A stretch of DNA of 64,000 nucleotides from Bimuria novae-zelandiae CBS 107.79 (GCA_010015655.1 ML976659.1:1086659-1150658); one strand, 5' to 3'. Numbered from the stretch's first letter, positions 34,000 to 48,256 are shown. Notes: a model not told the origin generated them from the letters alone. Numbers and translations: made by a program.

Positions 34000-36900
34000 C
34001 ACTAAACTTAAGTATTAAAGCAATAATGTAGTAGATAATAGTATAAATAGGCAAACCTATAGCGCGAATAGTAAGAATTAAAAGTACTAATATCCTAGCA
34101 CCTACTGCGACTACTGCTAGTATAACACCCACGACACCTGCAGCACCTATAACACCTGCGACACCTGCGGTAGCGTACGAACTAAAAGGACTTAAGGACC
34201 CTAAGGCATTTAATAGAACTCGAAGCTAGTATTTGCCATAGAAATACTAGATTAAAGCAAAGCTAAGGTCTAAGACTTAATGGTTCTATATAGACTAACT
34301 CGCGATCGACTACACTTTTAGTTGTATAACAGGCAATGCCAGAGCACGTATCTTCCTATAGGTATCTATTTACGCCGTAACTAGCACGCTTAATTAGTTC
34401 TTTTAGTATCTTAACAGAGCGTTTAAGGACGCGTACATGGCTAAGACTATAAAGAGTAAGCTTTAGAACATGCGGTAGAAAACACATAACGTACGCAACT
34501 TTATTTAGGACTTTAATAAGAAAGCTCTAATAGCTAGCCTATTCAACTATGCTATCCTAAAGAGCATATTCCTACACGCTCTTAATTACAAGTTACGGAC
34601 TACCCTCGCAGGCACCATCTTTCCTAGGAATACTATAATTAAGAAGATATAATTACACATTGCTACTATATTAGACAATCTATAGCGGTTAAAGCTAAGC
34701 AGCAAGAAGAGAGACGCACTACTATAGAATACTACCTTAAGTAATATTTCTACTAATCCTATAGACTAGGAACCGAGTAGAACATAGATACAACAAGCAA
34801 AATAGGTCCCTTAAAAGAAGATTAATCGACGACGCGATAATAGATTATATTTATAATATAAAAAGAAAGGCCACTAAATTAAGTCTTACACTCTAAAAGC
34901 TACTTAGAATCTTAAGCGATAGCTAACTCGAGCCGCGAAAGCGAAAACTAAATTAAAAGCAAAAGATAATGACGACGCGATAGTAGTAAATAATAATAAG
35001 TTAAAAAAAGAGTAGCTCTTAGTTAAAGTCGCGATCAGGAGCCTTCACAAGTAAGCAAGAATACAAGGATAGAATAGGATAAGTTTAAAAAGAAAAACAT
35101 GCTAGCACCCCCGCTCACAGTACATATACTAGTTAATTAAACTAATTACACCTTAGCACTAATTAACTCTAAATACCTTTCCTACGCCCTTATAACCCGT
35201 TCCTTTATAAGATAAGCCAAACTCGAGCGCATAGCGATTCCACGAAAGCCTATTATAGGGATAAATAATTAAGTTAGCTAGGTTAACGAAGTTACAAAGT
35301 TTACGTTTAATATAAATAGCTACACCGAGACTGGATTTGCGTATATCACGCTAAATAATGCTAAAGAGGACATTATCCTAGGACGTCTGTAGATAAATCA
35401 GAACTAAGTTACTATTACTCTTACAAAGAAGTTAATATACCTGCGCGCTTTAGGTATTAGAATCCGTAGTTAAGAAGGTAAGGCCCACCTACTAGAGATT
35501 TAAGAGGTTGGCGCCATAGAATTCTAGTAATTAATAAAAATGGCTTAGAGTAAAAACAAGAATCTAGGGGGAGCTATAAAGATATTCGCCGCCTCGCTAG
35601 TAGATATTAACAAGGCCTTAGCGCCTAAGCTAAAGATTAACGTCCTATCTCTAGTTCCTAAGTACTAAAGGAAGCATATAATGCTCTTTAATTCTAAAGA
35701 AGCAAGCAAATTACCACCGCATTAACCTAGAATTAACTACGCAATTAAGCTAGAAGAGAAGGAAGAGAAGAAGCCTAAAGCCCCTTAGGGACCTTTATAT
35801 AACATGTTAAAGGGAGAGCTTCTAGTGCTACGGAAGGAACTTACATCTCTACTTAATAAAAGTTTTATATAAGTAAGTAATTCACCTACTGCGTCGCTAA
35901 TCCTATTTGTAAAGAAGCCAGGAGGTGGACTGCGACTATGTGTTAACTATAAAGCACTAAACGCCTTAATAAAGAAGGACTAGTATCCCCTACTACTTAT
36001 CTATAAGACTTTAAACAATATTGCAAGGGCGAGGTAGTTTATAAAACTAGACGTTATTGTAGCCTTTTATAAGATCCGAATCCGAGAAGGGGACAAGTGG
36101 CTTATAGCTTTCTAAACACGTTTTAGATTATTTAAATAGCTTATTACACTATTTAGACTAGCGAATGCCCCTAGCACATTCCAATGGTATATTAACTAGA
36201 CACTCCGCGAATATTTAGACGATTTCTACATAGCGTATCTTAACAATGTCCTTATCTACATAAATAATTCTCTCTAGAAATATCGCGAGTAAGTTAATAA
36301 AGTGCTTACACGGCTAAAAGAAGCTAGGTTATATCTTAATATTAAGAAGTGCGAGTTTAAGGTTAAGATTATAAAGTATCTTAGCTTTATTATTAAAGCT
36401 GGGAAGGGCACACGCATAGATCTAGAAAAGGTTAAAGCTATTAAGGATTAAGAGGCGCTAAAGACTGTTAAGGGCGTACGAAGCTTTCTAGGCTTTACTA
36501 ATTTTTACTAATAATTTATCTAAAATTTTGGCCAAATTGCCGCTCCCCTTATAAGACTTACAGGCAACGTTACCTTCAGATAGACAGTAGAGGAACAGAA
36601 GGCCTTTAATACACTTAAGAAAGTCTTTATATCCGAACTAGTGTTAGCCCAGTTCCAAGCAGACCGCGATACAGTTATAAAATACGACTTGTCTGGTTAT
36701 GTCACTACCAGAGTACTATCTTAATATAATAAGAATAGAATCCTACGTCCCTATGCCTACTTCTTAAGAAAGAACACGCTTGCCAAATGCAACTATAAAA
36801 TCTATAATAAAGAACTACTAGCAGTTATTAGAGGACTTAAAAAATAAAATACTAAACTTCGATTAGTAGAAAAGTTTAAGGTGGTTACTAACTACAAGAA

Positions 36901-38800
36901 CTTAGAGTACTTTATAAAGCCGTAAATATTAAATAAGAGACAGGTTCGCTGGTCGCTTATCCTAGGCAGATATAATATAGAGATCCTCTACAGGCCAGGC
37001 AAGCAAAATATCCGAGCAGACGCATTATTCCGGCAAGAGCAGGATCTACCCGCAGACACTAGTAATAACTAACTGCAGAGGAGACTCGTACAAGTCTTAA
37101 AGCCTACTACATCGTACTATAAGGAATTAGACAACACTAATAAAGAGACAGGTATTATAGTAATATTTATAAAAGTTCGTGCTCTACCCGCCGCAATTTA
37201 AGAAAATACTTAAAAAGACACACGAGATTAAGATACTATTAAGAACCTTTAGGTTAAGTTAATTAAGAGAGACCTAGTTTATTAAGAAGCACGCCAAGCT
37301 ATAGAAAGCAAATAATAGAAATTCCCTATTACACTCTAGATTAAATGCTTAATTACAGAATATAAGGTTAAGGACTAAGTACTCTCCTTCCAAGGACAAA
37401 AATGGGTACCAAACTACGAACCCCTACAAACGTCTATTATTGAGTAGATACACTATTCTGTGGCTACTAGGCACCCTGGCAGAGAGATTATATACAAGAT
37501 AATTGCAAGAGACTTCTTTTGGCCAGGAATGTCTAACAATATTCGACAATATATACGGAACTACGATACATGCGAAAGAATAAAACCGTAGAGAGATAGT
37601 CTGCAAGGCTTTTTAAAACCCCTGCCAGTGCCTAAACAAATCTGGAAGGAGATCTCGATGGACTTTGTTAAGGGCTTGCTAGAGAGCAACAGCAACATAA
37701 ATCTTATAGTTATTACTAACCGCCTAAGTAAAGACGTCGTGTTTATGCCGCTAGTAAACCTAGAAATAGAGATAGTAGTGCAAGCGTTTATCACGTATGT
37801 TATTATCTACTATTAGATTCCTAATGCAATTACGTTAGATCGAGGCAGCTAATTTATTAGCGTGTTCTAGACAAGACTCTGCGAGATTCTTTAGATTAAG
37901 CGGCGATTATCCACAGCATTCCATGCTCAAACTGATGGAGCAACAGAGCGCATAAATAGCACATGGGAGACATACATGAAAGCCTTTGTTAGCTGGGCTC
38001 AAAGTAACTAGGCACCTCTCTGCCCGCTAGCACAAATTGCAATCAAAGGACAAGACGCAATAACGACAAGGATGTCTCCTTTCTTCCTTTAGCATGGGTA
38101 TAATATCAACCTACTACAGCTAGAGATACCTGCGGGCGCCAATCGTAGAAAGTACACTACACATGAGAGGTCTAACCGCGAGAAAGCCGAGTCTATTGTC
38201 ACTAAACTACGCTACCTTATAGAACTTGCGCAAGCATCTATGGCATAGGAATAGCAAGAGCAGGAACGTCAAGCTAATAGGCATCGCCGAGAAGCGCCAC
38301 ACCTCCGCGTCGGCGACAAAGTATGGCTAAAATTAGACAAGCAGTTTACTACAGGCCGAAAATTAAAGAAGCTAGACTAGAGGAGCGCGAAGTACATAGT
38401 TATTAAGGTAATAAATACGCATATAGTTTAACTAAATACACCTCTAGGCCCTTATAATATTTTCTATGTTAACTAACTCTAACTAGTAGCATTAGACCCC
38501 TTACCAAGCTAAATAAAGGACGACGACCAGCTACTACTAATTTAGGTAGATACTAATAGCGCAGATATGTGGGAAGTAAAAGATATATTAGCAAAAGTGT
38601 GCCGACGACGCGGACGGGGATGGAAGTAGTAGTATAAAGTGAAATAGAAAGGCTACCACCTACTAACTATAGAGCTAGCTAAAAACCTCCAAAATACTAA
38701 AGCGAAGATTTGATAGGAGTAATTTATAGAGCTATATTAAGACCTTAATACACGACTTCTTCCTGCAGGGTTTCGGCGTGGATCTGATAACCTTTATTTA
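34000..38800 (+). pseudogene. Gypsy B gag-pol polyprotein, degraded
   Basis: gag from ~34000; protease region ~35150-35400; reverse transcriptase 35810-36500 ([20 protein letters not shown] at ~35908; AYLNNVLIY at ~36235 for the YxDD box, Asp changed to Asn); RNase H ~36540-36900 with TLAKCNYKIYNKELLAV; integrase 37430-38100 with GMSNN, an open stretch 37628-37816 (MDFVKGLLES) and AQTDGATERINSTWETYMK (~37925); chromodomain WEVKDILAKVCRRRGRGW (~38570-38625). Stops replace Gln and Trp codons throughout. Confidence 0.88.
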
Positions 38801-38826
38801 GACGCTATAAGAGAGGAGGGGGGTAA

Positions 38827-39041
38827 TGTAATAGGCTAGATGCCTTATTATACTATTCCTTAGTAAAACCCTTAGTGAAACTCTTAGTGCTCCTTTAGAC
38901 TAAGTGGGGCCTTAGAAATCTCTTAAATCTTCTTGACAATAACAGCGCACATATAAGTTTGGCCTTACTTATAGATAGTTTGCTTCTTATCGAATACAAT
39001 CCTGTTACCAGGCATCGGCAACCTTTGCGCAGCCCCTTACA
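38827..39041 (+). repeat. 3' LTR of gypsy B
   Basis: 215 bp, preceded by the polypurine tract and followed by the target duplication TGGAT. Confidence 0.95.
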
Positions 39042-39136
39042 TGGATAAACAGAACGTATAAATTAAATAATTAAAACGTACCTACGCATCTACTATAATA
39101 ACTAAAAAAATAATTAGATTTTTTTACTACCTATAG

Positions 39137-39609
39137 TGTTATGAGGCTCTCACACCTTGTTCCGATCCGGGTTAGGGCGGTAAGGTATCGTGGTGCTTCA
39201 CGGATTATTCAGTGGTATAAGTTAATGCGACACTTAGCGCGGCTAGATAATCTAATCTTATAATAAATAAGATAACTATTAGTCTATATAGGAGAACGTA
39301 CTCGCACAGAAGATATATAAGTTAACTACAAAGAGAGAAATAATATAGGAGAACTATCACACTATATACTAGTCTACTTCTTCCTCGTAGTCCCGCTAAG
39401 ACGTCTTTTTCTAAGATAGTCCGTGGGACTTCCTATAGTCCCGTACTTTATGCGGGACTTCTCGCTTATGCGGGACTTTATCACGTAACTACTAACCTAA
39501 GCTGCCCCGCGCCCCGTTAGGTCCTGTTAACTTTACTACTTTATTAATAATTACTCTCTTAGCGTAATTATCTAGCTTTTTTATCCTTATAGGGTTCGTG
39601 GTCGTAATA
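39137..39609 (-). repeat. 3' LTR of gypsy C
   Basis: 473 bp, paired with 51482-51954. It holds repeated GCGGGACTT blocks and a RIP-altered TCACGTAA where the partner has TCACGTGA. Confidence 0.95.
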
Positions 39610-39799
39610 CTATCCCCCTCCTTAAGGTTATTATCTTAATATCTTACTTTACTATGCTATGCCGTCGGCGCGTTAGTACTAGTTATTATAAAGGTACGCA
39701 TCCCCGCGTCCTAAGGTAAATTATAGCCTCCTCTTAATTTCCCTTGCCTTACTAACTATGCTAAAAGCCCCTTATTTATCCCTTACGACTCGTCGCGCT

Positions 39800-40246
39800 C
39801 GTGCGTAAAAGGTAGAAGCTTAGGGCCTAGAGATAGCGTTTAGTTATAAGCATTATTAGAAAAAGAAGTTACAGTGTTTTATTAACGCTACTTCTAGGCA
39901 GTATGCGGGCTGTCTCGCAGCCCATGCTAAGTATAGTCTATAGATTCCCGAGAAGGATTGGGAGCGTGTTTAGAAGGAGAAGCGCGAAAAGCGTTTAGAA
40001 TTACTTATAACTAAAGAGCGCTAGGCCCTTGCTACAAAGGAGTCTGCTCGCTTGGCTTCGGCGACTGCTCGTCTTTGGCGTGAGCTGGCGGAGGTGGAAG
40101 AGAAGGAGCACGCCTTTGCTTGGTATAATCTCTATGTCGCTAATATAATTAAGGCTTTAGAAAAACAAGGGGATCTGAAGGGTACGACTGCTACTAATAG
40201 TTACGAACTATTGCTACATGCACCTCCACGGGCTAACTTAGGCTAG
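39800..40246 (+). pseudogene. Antisense accessory ORF of gypsy C: five-Cys motif plus coiled coil
   Basis: Plus strand, opposite to pol, between the 3' LTR and the pol end (pol stop ~40274). With the two RIP-type TGC-to-TAC changes read as Cys, the N-terminal part has C-x2-C-x6-C-x11-C-x6-C, with a KKKLQC core. A charged helical region rich in E/K/R follows (DWERV, EKREKRLELL; intact 40052-40246, RLWRELAEVEEKEHA). The homologous ORF in gypsy D (53477-53851) has the same cysteine spacing. A candidate upstream intron (GTAAAT at ~39715, ACTAAC, AAAAG at ~39771) also aligns with D. Function unknown; a small zinc-binding, DNA-contacting protein is one possibility. Confidence 0.65.
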
Positions 40247-42647
40247 TTATAGGCTAATTTATTTATTTCTTTTAATCCTTTCGTGTTCTTTAATTTTTCT
40301 AAGTTCCTCGCTAATCTAGTCGCGGCGCCTCTAGATGTTCCTCGTGGAACCTCTCTAGCGCTGTCTTGTAGTTCGTGAGGTTTTATACTAGTTCTTATAT
40401 ATTATGGTTCTCTAGCCATCCTTCCCACTTTACCAGATACTTGTACTAACGCCTAATTTCTTATAGGTCCCTAATGGCTTTAACCTCGTACTCCTTATCT
40501 TTGAGTTCGAGCTAGGTTTCTAGTTCGGCATCTGGTGGTGCTAGTTCTAATAATAACTTGTAGAAGACCGGGTGGATCCGTATATCTATAAATAGCCGTA
40601 GTTTAAAATTAACTAGTCCCCTAACCTCTTAGATTTTAAATAGTCCCTTTTAAAAGTTATTTAGTTTTTTACTTAGCCTTATTATCTTAAGGTTTTTTCG
40701 CGAGAGGAGGACTCTATCCCCCTTTTTAAAGGTTAGTTTTATAATCCTTTTCTTATTCGCTTGTCGCGCTATTTATTTATTACATTACGCGATGTTCTCG
40801 TGTAGTGTTTTATATAGGTCCTGTATAAGTTTAGCCTTATTGGCTGCGTTCTTTGCAATACTCTAGATGTCTAATGGATCCTGGTAAGTTGTTGGCTCAC
40901 ATCCATGGTTGGCGTAATATGGCGAGTACCCTGTAGTCGCCGATCTTGCGCTATTGTATGCCAGCTAGGCCGTTGGCAATAGCTTAACCTAGTTATCTTA
41001 AAGCTTATTCATATATATCTAGAGATACTATTCCAACGTTTAGTTTATTTACTTAGTTTAGCTATCTATTTTAAGGTGGAAGCTCGTCGTGAGCTTATAC
41101 TTAATCCCTAATTTAGCTATAAACGTAATCCAGTATAACAATGTGAATATCTTGGCCCTGTCTGTAATAAACTCGTTAGGTTGTCTAACCTATAATATTA
41201 GTTCTCGTTCTACTATATAGGCTAGTTCTTCTGCTAACATAGCTTCCCTAATTGGCATAAACCTCGACTCCTTGGTAAGTTAACAGATTATAACTAAGAT
41301 TAAGTTATAGGGATCCTTATTCCCTAGTGCTAGTGATGCTAATAGCTTCACGATAAAGTCTATAGTCACGCTTAACTATAGTCTTAGGGGCGGCTATAGT
41401 AGTTATAAGAGGCTATAGGGCTTATGTCTCTTAGGCTTGTTCTTGTAACAGGCTAAATAGTTGCCTAAAACCTTCTGTACCGCCTGGCGTAGCCTAAGGA
41501 TAGCATATTTGTTCGCGATTTAACGCGTCGTTTTAGCAATTCTTAGGTGTCCTTAATCCTTGTCTTTGTGTAGTTTTTTAATTAGCAGCGGAGCCGTCTA
41601 CTTACTAATCTAGATATAGTTTTAATAGTCTCGTGCCGTCGATTTCGTGGCTTAGTAGAGATTATACGCTTAGTAATCCTTGTCCTTAAGCCTACTATAA
41701 TCCTATATCTCTTCTATAGCTAGCCTATAATAGGTAAGATCCGCGCGCCGTGCTTCTAGTGCTAGCGCAAGTTATATCTTATTATAGTAAAGGGTTCCGT
41801 CCTTCGCGTAGGCTAGGATTATAATATAATTACTTCTATTATCTTCTTTTATAAGATCTAAACGCTTGCTAAGTGCGTCTACTACGGCGTTTAAGTTGCT
41901 AGGTAAATAGGTAATACGAAAGTCGAATTCCGCCATCTATTCTAACTATTTAGCCTATTGTTAATTAAGCTTCTTTATAGTTGTAAAGCGCGTAAGGTTA
42001 AAGTAATTTAAAAAGACCTCTATCTAGTGCTTTACTCCTTTAAGCTACGCTTCTTATTACTTAAAATAGTTAACGATTATAAGTAACTCCTTATCGTAAA
42101 TCTTATAATTTAGTTCTGCTCCTAAGAGCTTGCGTGCGTAATAGAAGACAGGTTTCTATTTACCATCGTTGCACTCTTATAATAATACGGCCCCCAGCGC
42201 ATAGTCTAATACATTTGTGTAGATACAATGTCGCCGCTCTGGGTCGTACATCTATAGTAGGGGTGCCGTTAGGAATAGGCGTTTAAGCTACTTAAAAGCC
42301 GCTATTTCTGCCTTTTGCAAAGGTCGCCATTTCCCTATCTTTATAAGTTCCGTTAACGGAGTGGTTGTCTTTAAGTAGTTCCTAATAAATTTGCGATAGA
42401 AGTTAGTGAAGCCTAAAAAAGACTAAATATCTTTTACTAATTACGATAGCGGCTATTCTTCTATTATCGCGATCTTCTTCGGGTCCATCTTAACACCTTC
42501 TTAGGATATCACAAATCCTAAATATTCCGTCTTAGTGACATAGAACTCGCACTTCTTAGGGTGTAGGAGTAATTAATACTTTTATAACTTCTATAGTACT
42601 TTGCGTATATGTTCTTTGTGCTCTTCCAAGGTTCCGTGTAAGTATAT

Positions 42648-42820
42648 TGTCGGATGTGGTCGGACCAAGCACAAGAGATGAATGAGGCAGAAGGTCTTTT
42701 GTATTGAGAGAGCTACAGAGAGCGATTATATACACAACCATGATGAGTAAGCAGGTGACGAAGAGTCACGTGAGAGATGCAGTTCACATATACCGTGTGA
42801 ACTGAGGTGCCATGCTGACA
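42648..42820 (-). repeat. 3' LTR of copia E
   Basis: 173 bp, essentially free of RIP changes, with TCACGTGA at 42766-42773. Confidence 0.95.
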
Positions 42821-43079
42821 CACCCCCTAAGGTATCCATGTTAGATAGAGACCTCACAAATAACAAAAATAGGAAGAGAGTGAAACCTGTACGCGCACCG
42901 CGCAGCTATTCTAACTAACTAAGGGGTATAGAATAAGGCAAGTGCTTAATAATAAGGTAATAAATGTCCTTTAGGCTAAGCTAGCGTATGAAGTTCTCGT
43001 GTTTCTATTAAGGAAGTAGCTTTGTAAAGCCATCAGCAGGCATCTTAGCAGTAGGCTTCTATTTAACAGTAATTCTTCC

Positions 43080-46000
43080 ACAATCTACCTCCTGGCAAAG
43101 CCACATTTGGTGGATATTAACATAGCGAAGCTTCGTTTAGATGCAATCAGCGTTACTTTCGACAAGGCGTACAGTCTGCGCATTGTCACACCAGAGAGCC
43201 TTCTTAGTGTGAAGCGTGAAGCCGATGTTGCGGTAGAAGCAATCCCAGTATTGCGATTCAACGCCAGTAGCTGAGAGAGCATATAGCTCTGCTTCAGTGG
43301 TAGAATAAGTGACTGACCGAAGCACAGTGGCTTTCCAGTTAATAGGCATGCTATAAAGCATGAAGACGTATCCAGTAGACAATTGACAAGTCTTAACATT
43401 GTCTCTAAATAATGCATTAGCAGCACCAAAGAAGGTAGGGGTTGTTAAGTTAATTTTTGTGGCATAGGTCTGAGTAGGTTCACCCCCTCGAGCACTGATG
43501 GCAAGGTATCTAGTACCGTACAGGTATTGCCACACGTGCTTGATCTCGGAGAGGTGGATTAGTCCGGGGTTTGTGAGAAACCTTGCAAGGACCGAGTGAG
43601 CGTGTGCGACGTCAGGTCGCGTCATAGTTTCAATGTAAGCTAGGTTGCCTACAAGGCGTTGGTAGGTCTTAGTGTTTAATAGCTTAAAGATGCCATCGTA
43701 GGGTGCAAGTCTTGAAGTTAAGGAGAGAGGCGTAGAAGGGTATCTTCTATTAGCGCGGATAAGGTTAAACTTAGTGTAGACCTTGTTAATAAACGCATCC
43801 TGGACTAGGTAGAGCTAACGGCTAGCAAGAACGCGCTTAACTCGGATACTAAGGAACTATTTAACATCGCTAATTTAACGAAGGTTGTAGAGCTTAATAA
43901 GCTATCGTTCGAGCTTCTCGAAATCTTCTTAGTAGTTAGGGTAATAGAGGATGATGATATCGTCCACGTAGAAAAAGAGAATTACCCGGCTGTTTATCCA
44001 GAGGCATGGAAAGCCATGAACAGGGTGTAGGCCAAGCTTTCGCAGTGAAGCTTGGAAGTGTAGAGCCCACAGGCGTGGAGCTTCTTTCAAGCCATACAAG
44101 GCTCGTAGAAGACGGAGAATCTGGCCATACTTGTCTTGGAAACCATCTGGAGTTCTTACATAGAGAATGCGATCTAGGAAAGCATTAAGGAAGGCGCTTA
44201 GCACATTGTATTGCATAGCCTTAAGGTTAAAGGCATACGTAAGGGCTATAAGAGCTTAGAAGAGGCGGGCGGCAAGAGTAGCTACGTATGTGTCGCTATA
44301 CTGCCCTTGAAGGTCTCCACGGACGACGAGGCGGGTCTTGTACTTAAGCAGATATCTATCCTTATTAAACTTATAGGTGAATACCTATATTAAAGGTACC
44401 GCATCTGTAGTGTTCTTAGCTATAATATTTAGTAAGGCAAAGGTGCCCTTCTCCTAGTAGCTATTAAACTTAGTTACTCTAGCAGCTTTAAATTGCTTTC
44501 TATATGCGTAATGCTTAAGCTCCTTCTAGTTACGTAGTAGAGGAGGAAGATCGTCGCGATAAATATAAGTAGGATCACGCTTAATCCTGGGTTATAAGGT
44601 AATAGAAGTAGCCTTATAAGATTGCTACATTATAGTAGCAAAGGTATAGTACTTAGTCAAAGGACTAGCCTTAATAAAGTGCGCTTAGCGACGTCTTCTA
44701 CTAGTAATAATATTATCCTATAAGAAATTTGGATCTTGTCGTTGCGGAGCATTATTATGTTGCCAATCTAGGATATATAATTAATTCGTGTCATGTTCAC
44801 GCGTTAGAATAGCTATTCTAGCCGTGTCTGCGTCTTCTTCAGGATTCTCATCAACGTTCCACCCCCCAGGTGTCGTGTGCTGAGAAGCCCTAGAAGCAGA
44901 GGACTCCTGGAATGGCTATTACTCTATTTGGTCAGGAGTAGTACAAGCAGTAATTATTAGAGAAGGTAGTTATTAAATCTCCTTTTACACAAGGGAAGAG
45001 GTAACTATTGCTTATCGCTATATTTTTAGCTATACAACTATAATAGTATTACTATCGTATTCCTCCTTAGGAATGTGTGCAGACTCAACAATATAAGGCC
45101 TTACTAGTTAAGTAGATAGCTTATCCTTATAAAGTTCGTTAATAAAGCGTACATCGCGTACGCGGATAACGCGATTCGTGGCAAGTAGCTATACTTAATA
45201 AATATTTAAGGCGTCGTATTTAAGTAGGTATCCCTTAAAGGTGCAGTTTTTAAGTTTGTCTCCTTTTAGGAGGTGCTTGTTAAGCACAAATCCACGGCTT
45301 CTAATAACGTAGAGTTAAGAGAAGTCGGGGCGGACGCCAGTAACTATCTCCTACAGTGTACGCCAGTTAATAGATTTCGTAGGCGTAATATTGAGTAGCC
45401 TGGCTACTGTGCAGACTAGCTCATTAGCTAAGGTCTTAGGTAGACCAGCATGGATTCGAAGAACCCTAGCAACAGTGACAATAATCGCTCTGGCTCGTTT
45501 AGCACCCCTAAGCTATACAGGAGTGTCTAGAGACCTTATCTTAACCTTAATGCCGGCCAACATAAGGACTTCCTAAGCGAAAGAGCCCAAATTAGCTTCT
45601 ACTTGTCCATATCCAACGTCTCTATCTATGAAGACAATAGCTACTTAGTAGCTATACACCCGCTTAATCTTGTTGATGAGGCGAGTGATCGCAGGAACGA
45701 CAGTAGCCTTATGTTAATTCTTAAAAGTATAGATTTCGTGGAGCTTCGTGTACTCGCACACTGCATGCAATGCCCAGACATCTCCATTATAGCATGCCTC
45801 ACCATGCTTCTAGAGTTGGATGATGTCGACAATAATGCGATAAAACGAGCGATAGGCTTTGTCAGCGCGAGGTCGTTGACTAACGTCTTCCTTCATCTTG
45901 CCCTTAATGCATGAGGTACATGCATCTGTCTACTGATCACCTTTGCCATTGGTGCCTACTCTAAGGCCTATAGTCGAGTCTTTAAGATGCTCGATAGCTT

Positions 46001-47640
46001 AATAGCTTAGGTGTCTAAGCACTTAATATACTTATATTATAGTAATAACTTAAGGTAACTTCGCGTGGGTAGAGTTAGCTACTATAGCCTAAAAAGGCTA
46101 TCTAGCGTCTTAAGCGTTTAAGAACTAGTGGCCTCTAACTCGTTTAAGTTCTAAGAAGACCTAAGACTTATTTTTCTTAAAGAGCCTATTTATCTTTAAG
46201 TTAAAGTAGATCTTCTTGCAATAGCTAAGACTAAAGATATTAATAATAAACCCTAGGATATATACTACGTTCTTAAAAGTAATTAAAGCTATCCTATTGC
46301 TCCTTCTTACATTAAGAGTTACTTCTCTCTATACCTTAACTCGGTGCGAGTTGTAGCCTGCTTATACAGTGTCTTAGGAGGAAGGAAGCCTAGTCTACTT
46401 CTAATTAACACCTATCCTGTTGCAGATGTAGACATTTAAACCTAGGTCTATTACCTATTAGTTCTATAGTGATCGATCGTGCAACAAAGATATAAAGTTT
46501 AATTATAAGAGTTATAAGGGTTGCAAGGATTACAAGGGTTATAAGGATTACGAGGATTGCATAAAGTAGGCTATATTTAACGCGTATCCGTCTAAGCTGC
46601 AGTCTATACTAGTGTTAGCTTTATAGGTCTAACGTAATGCGGAGTTCTTTTTGCGTTTAGCTAGCTTAGCTTTAGCTTTTTCTATATTAAATATCCACCA
46701 AATATTTGCATCCTTATAGGCCTTTTTAGCCTTCTTAAGAGTGTCCTTGTTGCGAAAGGCCTTAACAAGCTAAGACAAAGCCTTTAAAGTAGGCTTAAAG
46801 TCCTTTCGCCTGCCTTCAGCCTTAGTATTAAGTGTAAAGCACTAAAGTATTAAGGTGTGTAGTCTATAGACATATTTTAATTAGTCCCTTTAGGTGTTTG
46901 GCAACGGCTCTATAATTAATAGGGAAGATTATAATATAAAGCTGCCTAGCGCCTTAACTAAGTATTAGGTTATAGGCACCGTTCTCTAATAACGGCTTAT
47001 TAAGTCTTAGAGAGTTAGTGTCAGCATAACGTCACTTGCCTCTCCTTGCTCTATAGCAAGGAACTGCGCTTACGCCCATGCCTCATCTCCAGAGTCCCGT
47101 ACAGCATAGATGAATCGCCATTACGCTCGCGTTTCCGTCATCTCTGGCATGTCCTCTTAGACACATTAAGATGTGATTTGCGAGTATTCATCTAGCCAAG
47201 CCTAAACGCTCTAGTTCCTTGGCTTCTTTTAGATATTAGTGTATTGGGTGGCAAGCTCTAGCCTCCGCTGTTGGTCCGTGACCTTAAAATGCTTTTAGAG
47301 CGTCGTAAGCTAGCTCCGTGGATCGTCATGCTCCGCCCTATTAATAAGGTAAACATAGGTTATTGCGACAGTGCGTAAGATCTTAAGATTAACCTTACTA
47401 ATCGCCTTTATAATTAACTCTTAACGTTTAGATTTAATCTCCTAGATCTTCCACGCATCAGCGGTGCTGTCATTAGACAGCTCTATAATAGGTGGTAGAG
47501 TTATCGTAGTAGAGTCAGGGTCGCAGTACTGCCATACGCCCTTAATGGTAGCGTATCGTCGTTTGGCAGCATACCAAGGTGTCCAGTCTGCTGAACCTTA
47601 GAGAACAGTGGTAGCACGAGCATTAGTGCTAGTAGTAGTA
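43080..47640 (-). pseudogene. Copia E gag-pol polyprotein, degraded
   Basis: Minus strand: gag ~47640-46600, integrase ~46100-45300, reverse transcriptase with an open stretch 43929-44216 (SAFLNAFLDRILYVRTPDGF; YVDDIIIL at ~43955), and RNase H open for 163 codons at 43137-43625 (TRPDVAHAHSVLARF; STTEAELYALS). The latter matches copia 2's RNase H closely, so the two families are related although their LTRs are not. Confidence 0.87.
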
Positions 47641-47953
47641 GCTATAATAGCGAATAAGCTGCCTTGCTAGTTGGCAGAAAATATAAAGTAGAACTTTAAG
47701 AGTATTATAATATAATAACAAGATGCGTGCAGCAACGCGAGGATAATTACAACATAAAGTGTAGTTAAAGGATATTAAAAACTTAGTTTTAATAGGTGCG
47801 AGAAATAATCTTAAAGAGTTACATAATGCAACGATAATAAAGCGTGTAATAACGCGAGGATAATCGCAACGTATATAACGTATAATATAATTAACAAAGT
47901 AAATAATCTTATTTAAGTATTGCAGCGTAGTGCGGGGATACCGGGCTTATAAC

Positions 47954-48126
47954 TATCGGATGTGGTTGGACTAAGCACAAGAGATGAATGAGGCAGAAGG
48001 TCTTTTGTATTAAGAGAGCTACAGAGAGCGATTATATACACAACCATGATGAGTAAGCAGGTGACGAAGAGTCACGTGAGAGATACAGTTCACATATACC
48101 GTGTGAACTGAGGTGCCATGCTGACA
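47954..48126 (-). repeat. 5' LTR of copia E
   Basis: 173 bp; at five positions it shows C-to-T or G-to-A changes relative to 42648-42820, including the terminal TGT now TAT. TCACGTGA intact at 48072-48079. Confidence 0.95.
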
Positions 48127-48256
48127 TATATTAAGATATCGTCGAGGTACGCCGTGTAGAATACGTCTAAGTATTTATGTAGTACTTAATTTATTAACTC
48201 CTAGAAGGTTGCTGGTGCGTTGGTTAGCCCTATAGGCATAACTGTGTACTTAAAAA

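Larger units (their letters stand above)
33340..39041 (+). mobile_element. Ty3/gypsy element B, complete, inside gypsy A integrase
   Basis: Two 215 bp LTRs (33340-33554 and 38827-39041), TGTAATAGGCTAGATGCC...CCCTTA(T/C)A. Perfect 5 bp duplication TGGAT (33335-33339 and 39042-39046). A polypurine tract AGAGAGGAGGGGGG lies just before the right LTR. 5702 bp. Confidence 0.96.
42648..48126 (-). mobile_element. Ty1/copia element E, complete, inside gypsy C
   Basis: Two 173 bp LTRs (42648-42820 and 47954-48126), T(G/A)TCGGATGTGG...CATGCTGACA. The 5 bp duplication TATAT is perfect (42643-42647 and 48127-48131). Just inside the 5' (right) LTR the minus strand reads GTTAT(A)AGCC(C)GG, close to copia 2's likely primer-binding site; TTAGGGGGTG is the polypurine tract at the left LTR. 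5479 bp. Confidence 0.96.
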
